From positions 1 through 46,961 of the IMG/VR virus record IMGVR_UViG_3300036045_000023: a stretch of DNA of 46,961 nt; one strand, 5' to 3'. Origin of the DNA: a virus. Position 1 is the stretch's first letter, and each line of letters starts with the position of its first letter. This document shows, one piece after another, positions 37,602-44,814 of the stretch. A program made the translations under genes and the position numbers. The notes under the pieces are model-generated. The model was not told the origin of the DNA. It saw only the letters and a list, made by a program, of their open reading frames with translations, and did no database searches.

Positions 37602-38206
37602 AAACGCCTCAGCAAATAGCCGACTCCTACGGTGTAGAATACGTCTCGGACTGGGCCGCGCGCCTGCGCACGCGCATCTATGAGCAGTTCAAGGGCCTCG
37701 TGACGTGGGGCCACTGGGTCGATGACGTACTCGGGCCACAGTTCCAAGATCTCGAGGACGCGCTGATGTCCTTGGTCACGCTGCCTTCCATTGACGACTC
37801 GGAAGGCGTGCAGCTCGATACGATCGGGCGTCACGTTGGGCAGCCGCGACTTGTACTCGGTGACGTGACCTATCGCCTGTACCTGAAGGCCAGGATCGCG
37901 GCGAACAACTCAGCGGGCGACCCCGAGTCACTGTACCGAGTGTTCCGGGCGCTGTTCGGCGTTGCCGCCGGATTCGTTGTGCGCACGAGTCAGCCGGGGA
38001 CGAAGACATTCACGGTGCGTGTCCTCAGCGCCATAACTCAAGCGCAGGCACTGATCGGCGCGCAGTTCCTCGGAGACGCCAAGGAAGCCGGTGCGCGTGG
38101 CATTGTAGAATGGCAACCGGTCGCCGATGCGTTGCTGTTTACGTACGATGGCACTACGGCGCAGGGCTATGATAACGGCGTGTACGCCGGAGCGGAGCAG
38201 GCATGA
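37598..38206 (+). CDS. Baseplate/tail protein after J (DUF2612-like)
   Basis: A 202-aa protein from an ATG overlapping the J stop: MKTPQQIADSYGVEYVSDWA, then ALMSLVTLPSIDDSEGVQLD, then TIGRHVGQPRLVLGDVTYRL. LDxIGxxVGxxR.....Y+.yLkarI is the DUF2612/tail I-like pattern. It links wedge to fibre. Confidence 0.8.
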   Translation: MKTPQQIADSYGVEYVSDWAARLRTRIYEQFKGLVTWGHWVDDVLGPQFQDLEDALMSLVTLPSIDDSEGVQLDTIGRHVGQPRLVLGDVTYRLYLKARIAANNSAGDPESLYRVFRALFGVAAGFVVRTSQPGTKTFTVRVLSAITQAQALIGAQFLGDAKEAGARGIVEWQPVADALLFTYDGTTAQGYDNGVYAGAEQA

Positions 38207-38994
38207 GCATCCCCCCTCGTCCAACAGGCTACGCTGCGTGGGCCAGCGGCGTTAGCGGTCACATCGTCGAGCCGTCGCAGTCGCAGAAGAATACCGGCTG
38301 GCAGGCTGGACAGGCACCACCGGCGAGCTACCAGAACTGGCTCGATGGACTGGGTTACCGCTGGCAGGCGTGGACAGATGCGGCGCTATTCGGTGGCGGG
38401 TTCGTCGCCAAGGATGACTTTACCGGGAACCTTGTCGGCGGAGGACCATTCCAGTGGAATGGCTCGGGTATGAGCTGTGTAAGCGACGCGAGTGGTGGAG
38501 GGTGGGGGGCGCTACTCATGCTCACGAACGCCAGCATAACGAGCGCGGGCGTCCAGACAGCCGAGATCCCGGTCATGACCGGCTTCTGGCAATACGAGGC
38601 TCGTTTCCGCAGCCAGGGACCGACGCACCTGGGTAACTTCTCCGTCGGAGTATCGGACGCGCTGGGTCCCAGCGGCGCGGTAGCGAATATGGTGAGCGTT
38701 TCCAGCGGCATGAACTTTGCCCTGATTACCAACCCCACTCTGAGCGGCATCAGTGGCCTTGTCAGGGTTGACCTCGGTGTACGCCCAGGACCGGGATACC
38801 ACCGAGTACTGCTCGACCGAAGAAACAACACCCTCACGTGCGCGATCTACGCGCCCACCGGCCTGGCGGTAACGGCGTCGGCCGCTGCCCCTCACTCGCA
38901 ATTGCGAGGGCGCGCGCTGGCGACGCTGACCAACGTGAACGGACCGAACGAGGTATTGCTAGACTACCTGGGGATCGCCGGGGACCGGCGTTAG
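38203..38994 (+). CDS. Tail fibre or receptor-binding protein candidate
   Basis: A 263-aa protein: MSIPPRPTGYAAWASGVSGH, then PSQSQKNTGWQAGQAPPASY, then QNWLDGLGYRWQAW. The phrase AWxxG....I..P...Q+..GWxxGxxPPAxyxNWL is typical of fibre N-terminal regions. The rest is a beta-sandwich-like domain. Its TAG overlaps the TAA of the lipoprotein gene on the other strand by 4 nt. Confidence 0.75.
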   Translation: MSIPPRPTGYAAWASGVSGHIVEPSQSQKNTGWQAGQAPPASYQNWLDGLGYRWQAWTDAALFGGGFVAKDDFTGNLVGGGPFQWNGSGMSCVSDASGGGWGALLMLTNASITSAGVQTAEIPVMTGFWQYEARFRSQGPTHLGNFSVGVSDALGPSGAVANMVSVSSGMNFALITNPTLSGISGLVRVDLGVRPGPGYHRVLLDRRNNTLTCAIYAPTGLAVTASAAAPHSQLRGRALATLTNVNGPNEVLLDYLGIAGDRR

Positions 38995-39443
38995 CGTGTG
39001 CAGTCGGTGCCCGTCGCCTGCCACCACAGCCCACGGTCCGGCGCGGTCAGCTTCTCGGCGCCGACGTGCTCGGCCATGACGCCGGGGCCTTCGTGGTGCC
39101 CGAGCCCGAACGCGTGGCCGATCTCGTGTGCGAGCGTCACGCGTAAGGACGCGGGACGTGCTGCCACGTGGGGCGTCACCAGGATCGTGGCACCGCTCGA
39201 GCTCCACGAGTAGCGCCCGGCGCCCTGAACCTCTGCAACGTTTACCTCGCGAATGGGCAAGCCACCGTCACCAAGGCGGACGCGGGCGCCGCAGTCGTCC
39301 CACGTGCGCGCCGCTAGTTCAGTCGCCTGACGCTGCTCTGCCGTCCACATCGCCGGGACGGTGACCAGGGACTCGCCGGTGGGCGACAGGTACGGCGCGC
39401 AGCCTGCGACGACGAGTATTATTAGGCAGGCGCTAGAACGCAT
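38991..39443 (-). CDS. Matrixin-like zinc metalloprotease lipoprotein
   Basis: A 150-aa protein from the ATG at 39443. It has a short signal peptide with lipobox VAGC (Cys15), so it should be exported and lipid-anchored. The catalytic motif is HEIGHAFGLGH (106-116), the HExxHxxGxxH of matrixins/metzincins, with GVMAEHV as a Met-turn candidate (M123). All zinc ligands are present. It lies opposite to the virion genes with its own promoter. It may cleave host or competitor surface proteins or act in lysis or superinfection exclusion; this is inference. Confidence 0.85.
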   Translation of the reverse strand: MRSSACLIILVVAGCAPYLSPTGESLVTVPAMWTAEQRQATELAARTWDDCGARVRLGDGGLPIREVNVAEVQGAGRYSWSSSGATILVTPHVAARPASLRVTLAHEIGHAFGLGHHEGPGVMAEHVGAEKLTAPDRGLWWQATGTDCTR

Positions 39444-39450
39444 AGTTGCA

Positions 39451-39479
39451 TTTGTAGCACACCCGAACTCGCACGGCAA
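39451..39479 (-). promoter_or_regulatory. Promoter of the lipoprotein gene, TTGCCG-N17-TACAAA
   Basis: TTGCCG (39474-39479), 17 nt, TACAAA (39451-39456), then 7 nt and the ATG at 39443, with no Shine-Dalgarno. It is interleaved with the plus-strand late promoter at 39462-39497, so the two should exclude each other. Confidence 0.6.
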
Positions 39480-39497
39480 CGCCCAGTCCAGTAGCCT
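39462..39497 (+). promoter_or_regulatory. Phage late-type promoter, copy D
   Basis: CCCGAACTCGC (39462-39472), then TAGCCT at 39492-39497, 6 nt before a GTG at 39504. That GTG opens a 7-residue frame coupled to the 39524 gene. Confidence 0.55.
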
Positions 39498-39503
39498 GAT
39501 CTG

Positions 39504-39527
39504 GTGAGCCTACTCGGACAGGTGTGA
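39504..39527 (+). CDS. Possible 7-residue leader peptide MSLLGQV
   Basis: GTG AGC CTA CTC GGA CAG GTG TGA starts 6 nt after the -10 box, and its TGA overlaps the GTG of the next gene (GTGA). A ribosome binding a leaderless 5' end could translate it and re-initiate at 39524, which has no good Shine-Dalgarno. This is inferred from spacing only. Confidence 0.4.
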   Translation: MSLLGQV

Positions 39528-40432
39528 CCGTGGCGATTCGTGTATCCGCCTACACCGTCGCGGTCGGCACTGCTCAACAGCTCGAGATGGCGGTTGGGGA
39601 AGATCGTGCATTTCGCTTGACTTTCACGGACGGCGGATCTGCGGTCGACATGACCTCGGCGCAGGCGATCGTGCTGACGATCAGGAATCCCACCAACAAC
39701 CAGTTGGTCGTGGCCAGGTCCTACAGCGGGTTCGTCAGCGGCACTGGCAGTGGGGGTAACCCGTACTTTCAGATCCTCCAAGCCGACACAAACTCGTTTG
39801 CCGACGGTGCATACGTAGTTGACGTCGACTTCACCGACTCGAGCGGGTACAAGTGGCAGGCTCTCGTCGAGAGCCCGTTCCTGCTCCTGCCACGCGTCGG
39901 CCAGCCGTCCGATCCGCTCACCACGCCGCCGGCCGTGCCCGTGGTCTATGGCCTGCGCTGGTTGGGGTCGTGGACCACGCCGAGCGGTGGCTACCTCGTC
40001 AACGACTCGGTCACGGCGCAGGATGGGAGCTTGGGCGCGACCTCGGTCAGTTCGTTTCGCAACACCGTCCTTGGCAACACGCTGTACCCCGTTAACGCGT
40101 CCCTGGTACCGGCCAGTGGCTGGCAATACGTCGGGCAGCACGGCGGGCAGGGAATCCGCCCCGGTGTCTACGTGACGTTCTCAGGCGCGACCGGCGCGGC
40201 GCGGGCGGTGTGGCCGACAACGCTCGGCATCACAGGCGTCAATACTAATAGGCAACTCGTTGCGACCGATGGCCGCGTCTATTCCATCCTTCCCGGCAAC
40301 CCGATCGCGCCCGCGGACGAGGCGGTGCAGGTGTGGATGGGGTCCAGCGCAATCACGGCTTCTGGCGGCGTCCTGTACTCCAATGCCGCGTTCACTGGCT
40401 GGTGCCGCGTCTCGCTCGATCCTAGCGCGTGA
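39524..40432 (+). CDS. Baseplate upper/fibre-associated protein
   Basis: A 302-aa protein: MTVAIRVSAYTVAVGTAQQL. EMAVGEDRAFRLTFTDGGSA and ADGAYVVDVDFTDSSGYKWQ in the first 120 residues look like the BppU-type beta-sandwich at the base of fibres. A later region (SSFRNTVLGNTLYPVNASLV, WQYVGQHGGQGIRPGVYVTF) may bind a receptor. The function is a medium-confidence guess. Confidence 0.6.
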   Translation: MTVAIRVSAYTVAVGTAQQLEMAVGEDRAFRLTFTDGGSAVDMTSAQAIVLTIRNPTNNQLVVARSYSGFVSGTGSGGNPYFQILQADTNSFADGAYVVDVDFTDSSGYKWQALVESPFLLLPRVGQPSDPLTTPPAVPVVYGLRWLGSWTTPSGGYLVNDSVTAQDGSLGATSVSSFRNTVLGNTLYPVNASLVPASGWQYVGQHGGQGIRPGVYVTFSGATGAARAVWPTTLGITGVNTNRQLVATDGRVYSILPGNPIAPADEAVQVWMGSSAITASGGVLYSNAAFTGWCRVSLDPSA

Positions 40433-40481
40433 TACACTATTTCGTTTGACCGGTGTGTTTACCTGTGTCTCTTTGTGAGGC

Positions 40482-40622
40482 ATGGGCAAGAGCGACGTGT
40501 TACAGATTCGCCTCGACCCCGAGTTGAAACGGCTGATCGAATCAGCGGCGACCACGGACGGGCGCCGGATCAGTGACTGGGCTCGGCGCGTCCTCGAAGC
40601 GGCGGCGAAGGCATTGAAGTAA
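40482..40622 (+). CDS. Small ribbon-helix-helix protein
   Basis: A 46-aa protein: MGKSDVLQIRLDPELKRLIE, then SAATTDGRRISDWARRVLEA. Strand (VLQIRLDP) plus two helices makes an Arc-like ribbon-helix-helix. It directly precedes the glycosyltransferase (TAA then ATG, no gap) and may autoregulate that block. The 49 nt before it (from 40433) hold no clear promoter. Confidence 0.75.
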   Translation: MGKSDVLQIRLDPELKRLIESAATTDGRRISDWARRVLEAAAKALK

Positions 40623-43271
40623 ATGCCACGTCTTTCGCTGTGCATGATCGTCAAGAACGAGGAAGAGAACCTTCAGCGTTGTCTGCCCACGATCGTCCCC
40701 CATGTCTCCGAGTTCATCGCGGTCGACACGGGATCCACCGACAACACGCGCGCTGTCCTCACGCAATGGGGCGCCAGCGTCTACGAATACACGCCGCGCA
40801 CTAACCCAGAAGGCTTCTTCGTCGACAACGACAAGAACAACGCGCAGTGGGGAGCGCCACCGCCGTACTCGGGTGAGATCGCGTTCGCCGACTTCGCCGC
40901 GGCCCGCAACGAATCGTTCAAGCACGCAACCGGCGATTTTATCCTGTGGTTGGACGCCGACGACACCGTAGAGGGTGCCAAGCACCTCCCCGCGATCGTA
41001 GCCGACCTCGAAGCGCGCGGGCTCGACTTCGGGTTTCTCGCCTACGACTACGCGCGCGACCATCTCGGTCGCGTCTTCTACCGGCAGTGGCGCGAGCGAA
41101 TCGTCCGCCGCGATTCGGCCGACTGGCGCAACGCGGTCCACGAGGTGCTACTTCCTCGGCGCGGCGTCACGCCGGTCCGGTACACGCAGACGAAGATCGT
41201 CCACCACCGGAAGCCGGACCGCCCCGGTATCCCGAACCGCAACTACAAGCTGCTGCTACGCAACCTGTGGCAGGTGAAGACGGCGAACCCAGACGCGCCG
41301 ATCGACCCGCGCACGTTGTTCTACCTCGGACAGGAAGCGCGCTTCATTGAGCCGTTGAAGGCGGTGGGGTTTTACGAGGAGTATCTCAAATCGTCCGGCT
41401 GGCCCGAGGAGCGTTCAGCCGCGCACTCCGCGCTGGGGCAGTTGTCCGAGATGGGCGCACTCGGGTTGCCTCCAGACGAAGCATTGGCGCGCGCAGAGCG
41501 GCACTATGCGGTGGCGCAACTCGAGCAGCACGACAACCCGGACGGCTACTTCGGCATGGCCAGGATCGCGGTCCTGCGCAAGCGATGGCTGGATGCGGTC
41601 CGCTACTCGGAGCAGGGATTCAAGATCGGCAACACCGACTCGATGCTGGGCGCGAATCCGCTCGATCGGCTGTACAGGCCGCACGTCTACTACAACGAGG
41701 CGCTGTTCAATCTTGGACGCCTAGACGAGGCGATCGAGAGTTGCAAGGCCGGACTGGCCGTGTGCCCCGATGACCCCGGCGTGCCCGGCGGCGCACCAGG
41801 GATGCTGCGGCACAACCTCACCGCGTTCGAGAAGGAAAAGCAGAGACAGATGAAGCCACCCGAGAAGCCGGCACTGGTCGAGTTCTCCAAGAACGAGGAC
41901 GTGCACGCGCCGCCGGCGTCGAATATCCCGCGAGATGCGCTTGTGATCTGGGCCATGCAGCTATGGAAACAGAACATGGCGGCGAACGACACGTCGCGCG
42001 CACAGGCGTTGCTGGACGCGCTGCCGATGGTGGTCGAAGCAGATCCGGTCATCGAGAAGATGCGGCAGGCGACACGGGATAGATGGTGGCGGCGCCATGA
42101 TCCACTCGACGCCGGTTCCGTTGGCGCGATCGTCCCGGAACGAGGATCAGTCGTCATCTACACCGGTCCCGCGTTCGAACCGTGGGATCCGACCACGCCA
42201 AACGCGAAGGGCATTGGCGGCAGCGAGACGGCGGCGATCGAGATGGCGCGCGAGTTCCAAAGACTCGGCTACGCCGTGACCGTGATCGGCGACTGCCCTG
42301 GACGAGAGGGCATCTACGACAGCGTCCGGTACCAGCACCACGCGGCGTTCACCGGCGCCGACTGCGACGTGTTCATCTCGTCTCGGCGACCGGACATGTG
42401 CGGTCCAGCGATTCGCGCGCGGCTGAAGCTTCTCTGGGTCCACGACATCAACGTCGGTCCGCCGTCGCCGCAGATGGAACGGTGGCTACTGGAGTGGGAT
42501 CGCATCCTGTGCCTGAGCCAGTGGCACAAACGGTTCTTCTGCGAGTCGTATCCTACGCTCGATCCGGCTCGCGTCATCGTCACGCGCAATGGGATCGACC
42601 CGGAGCGGTTCCGGGTTGAGCATCCAAAGACGAACCGGCTCATCTTCTCCTCGTCGCCGAATCGGGGACTGGACACGCTGCTTCACTTGTTCCCGGTCAT
42701 CCGCCAGCACATTCCCGATGCGGAGTTGCACATCTACTACGGCTTTGACTGCTGGGAGACGTTCGCGCGACAGCGCGGTAATCAGTCCGAACTTGCCGAG
42801 ATCCAGAGGTACAAGACAATGATCGCCGACGCCGAGCAGCGCGGCGGTGTGAAGTGGCACGGGCGAGTCAGTCAGCGCGAACTGGCCGATGCATTCATGC
42901 GGTCGAAGGTATGGGCGTACCCGACGCTGTTTCACGAGACATCATGTATCACGGCAATGGAAGCTCAGGCGGCCGGCTGCGTCCCGGTCGCTACCCGCGT
43001 GGCCGCGCTCGCAGAGACGGTGAAGCACGGAACGTTGATTGATCTCGGTCGTACGCATGAGCAGCAACAGCAAGCGGTGGGCACATTCGTTGCCGAGGTG
43101 ATCCGCATGCTGACCGACGAGCCGTACCGTAAGCGGTACGCCGACGCTGGTCGCGAGTGGGCGCGGTCGTCGCTATCGTGGCGGGCGCTGGCCGAGGACT
43201 GGTCGCAGATGTTTGAGCGACTGACAGCGGACGTGGAGAGGAACCCGATCGCGATGTGGAGATCCGCATGA
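40623..43271 (+). CDS. Two-domain glycosyltransferase (GT2 plus GT4-like)
   Basis: An 882-aa protein. Residues 1-250 are a GT2 domain: LSLCMIVKNEEENLQRCLPT, AVDTGSTDNTRAVL and LWLDADDT (DxD near 110-113). Residues about 270-420 are helical, TPR-like. Residues about 490-860 look like a GT4 domain: IGGSETAAIEMAREFQRLGY, FSSSPNRGLDTLLHLFPVIR, then SKVWAYPTLFHETSCITAME (the E of the donor-binding loop). It may build glycans on virion proteins, on host surface or on modified DNA. Two catalytic domains in one chain suggest successive sugar additions. Confidence 0.88.
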   Translation: MPRLSLCMIVKNEEENLQRCLPTIVPHVSEFIAVDTGSTDNTRAVLTQWGASVYEYTPRTNPEGFFVDNDKNNAQWGAPPPYSGEIAFADFAAARNESFKHATGDFILWLDADDTVEGAKHLPAIVADLEARGLDFGFLAYDYARDHLGRVFYRQWRERIVRRDSADWRNAVHEVLLPRRGVTPVRYTQTKIVHHRKPDRPGIPNRNYKLLLRNLWQVKTANPDAPIDPRTLFYLGQEARFIEPLKAVGFYEEYLKSSGWPEERSAAHSALGQLSEMGALGLPPDEALARAERHYAVAQLEQHDNPDGYFGMARIAVLRKRWLDAVRYSEQGFKIGNTDSMLGANPLDRLYRPHVYYNEALFNLGRLDEAIESCKAGLAVCPDDPGVPGGAPGMLRHNLTAFEKEKQRQMKPPEKPALVEFSKNEDVHAPPASNIPRDALVIWAMQLWKQNMAANDTSRAQALLDALPMVVEADPVIEKMRQATRDRWWRRHDPLDAGSVGAIVPERGSVVIYTGPAFEPWDPTTPNAKGIGGSETAAIEMAREFQRLGYAVTVIGDCPGREGIYDSVRYQHHAAFTGADCDVFISSRRPDMCGPAIRARLKLLWVHDINVGPPSPQMERWLLEWDRILCLSQWHKRFFCESYPTLDPARVIVTRNGIDPERFRVEHPKTNRLIFSSSPNRGLDTLLHLFPVIRQHIPDAELHIYYGFDCWETFARQRGNQSELAEIQRYKTMIADAEQRGGVKWHGRVSQRELADAFMRSKVWAYPTLFHETSCITAMEAQAAGCVPVATRVAALAETVKHGTLIDLGRTHEQQQQAVGTFVAEVIRMLTDEPYRKRYADAGREWARSSLSWRALAEDWSQMFERLTADVERNPIAMWRSA

Positions 43272-44263
43272 GGTGGTTAGTCACCGGCGGATGCGGCGTC
43301 ATCGGCTCCCTCTTCTCCCGCCGTATGGTCGAGCGCGGCGACGAGGTCCAGATCATCGACCACTGTCCCGAGCCGCGTAACGAGTGGCTAGCCGAGCAAC
43401 TGACCACGCTGGGTGTGACCGTGCGGCGGTACCGGCTGGAGTCGTACGAGCGTGAGGAACTGGCGTCGCTGCTAGACGACGTGGATGCGGTACTGCACGC
43501 GGCGGCGCACACCGGCATCCCGCACAGCGTGGTCGATCCTGACGACGACTGGCGCAGCAACGTGGACGCGACCAAGACACTTCTCGACGCGCTGAGGATG
43601 GAGCCGAAGCCGACGGTAGTTCTGTCCAGCGTGAAGCCGTTCAGCGTGCAGCGCTTGCCGTTAACTGAAGACTCGTTGCTACTCCCGGACGAGCCGTACG
43701 CGGCCTCGAAAATGAGCCAGGTAGCACTCTGTCAGGCGTACGGGCGCAGCTACGGCGTGCCCGTCATTGCGTACCGGTGCAGCAACCTATACGGTCCGGC
43801 GCCGCCGCACGGTCCGAGGCACGGCTGGCTTACGTGGTTCTGCGTCTCGGCGGCGATGGGTCGTGCGTTAGAGGTACAGGGCAGTGGTGATCAAACCCGG
43901 GACATGCTCCATGCCGATGACGTGACCAGTGCCGTTGTCGCCGCGATCGAGGTCATGCAGCGAAAGCGCACCGTTGCGGCAGAGCCTTGGCATCCGGGAG
44001 AGACGTTCAATCTCGGTGGCGGACTGTGGAATAGCATCAGCGTGAACGAAGCGGCAAAGATACTGCGCGAGATGACCGGCGTGGATGTGGTGCAGGGACC
44101 GCCGCGCTCGATGGACGACGACCGCGTATTCGTGTCGACCGCAAAGATGGAGGCGGCGACTGGTTGGCGGCCTAGCGTTGCCGTGGTCGACGGGATTAGG
44201 GACGTGCTGCAGTGGGCGCAGGAGAATCAAGCTGAACTGCGTCGACTGTACGAGGGCGTATGA
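43268..44263 (+). CDS. NAD-dependent sugar epimerase/dehydratase
   Basis: A 331-aa extended SDR protein from the ATG at 43268 (ATGA overlap). Rossmann motif GGCGVIG (7-13), catalytic LSSVK near 119-123 and YAASK at 144-148, and NLYGP downstream are all present. The substrate is probably a nucleotide sugar (UDP-glucose epimerase-like). Pairing with glycosyltransferases suggests donor-sugar supply. Confidence 0.9.
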   Translation: MRWLVTGGCGVIGSLFSRRMVERGDEVQIIDHCPEPRNEWLAEQLTTLGVTVRRYRLESYEREELASLLDDVDAVLHAAAHTGIPHSVVDPDDDWRSNVDATKTLLDALRMEPKPTVVLSSVKPFSVQRLPLTEDSLLLPDEPYAASKMSQVALCQAYGRSYGVPVIAYRCSNLYGPAPPHGPRHGWLTWFCVSAAMGRALEVQGSGDQTRDMLHADDVTSAVVAAIEVMQRKRTVAAEPWHPGETFNLGGGLWNSISVNEAAKILREMTGVDVVQGPPRSMDDDRVFVSTAKMEAATGWRPSVAVVDGIRDVLQWAQENQAELRRLYEGV

Positions 44264-44814
44264 AGTTCAACCTCGCCTGCGGCACCGACGTACGCGACGG
44301 CTGGATCAACTGCGATGTGGTCCACAAGTGGCCACTTGCCGACCGACCATGTGACGTAATCTGGGACGCGCGTACTGACTGCATCCCGTTCCCCGACGGC
44401 AGCGCGGACGAGGTCTACGCCGGATACCTCCTGCTCCACCTGTCGCCGCACCACCACGACCGCGTGCTGCGGGACATCCATCGCGTGCTCAAGCCGGGCG
44501 GCGTGTTCACCTGCGGCGAGGTGGACATGCGCGAGGTCATATCACGCTGGCTCATGAACCCGCGCGATGCTCGGCTATCGGAGTTGATTTGGGGCGAGCA
44601 AGGCACCCTCTCGCCTGAGCAGGAAGCTCAGCTCGGACCGGGCGGAGTTGCGGAACAGCGGCGGCTGATGGACTACGACAAGCACTGCCACGGCTACGTC
44701 GAAGAGACGTTGCGCGAGGCACTGCGGCAGGCTGGGGTCACGCAGGCGGCGCAGCGCGTGCGCATTCACGCCGAGGAGGTCTGGTACGAGATGACGCTGA
44801 AGGTGGTGCGCTAG
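44260..44814 (+). CDS. SAM-dependent methyltransferase (class I)
   Basis: A 184-aa protein: MKFNLACGTDVRDGWINCDV (motif I NLACG), then IPFPDGSADEVYAGYLLLHL, then HRVLKPGGVFTCGEVDMREV. This is the small class I fold seen in sugar-cluster methyltransferases (FNLACGxxxxxGWINxD). It probably methylates a sugar or glycan end. Confidence 0.85.
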   Translation: MKFNLACGTDVRDGWINCDVVHKWPLADRPCDVIWDARTDCIPFPDGSADEVYAGYLLLHLSPHHHDRVLRDIHRVLKPGGVFTCGEVDMREVISRWLMNPRDARLSELIWGEQGTLSPEQEAQLGPGGVAEQRRLMDYDKHCHGYVEETLREALRQAGVTQAAQRVRIHAEEVWYEMTLKVVR

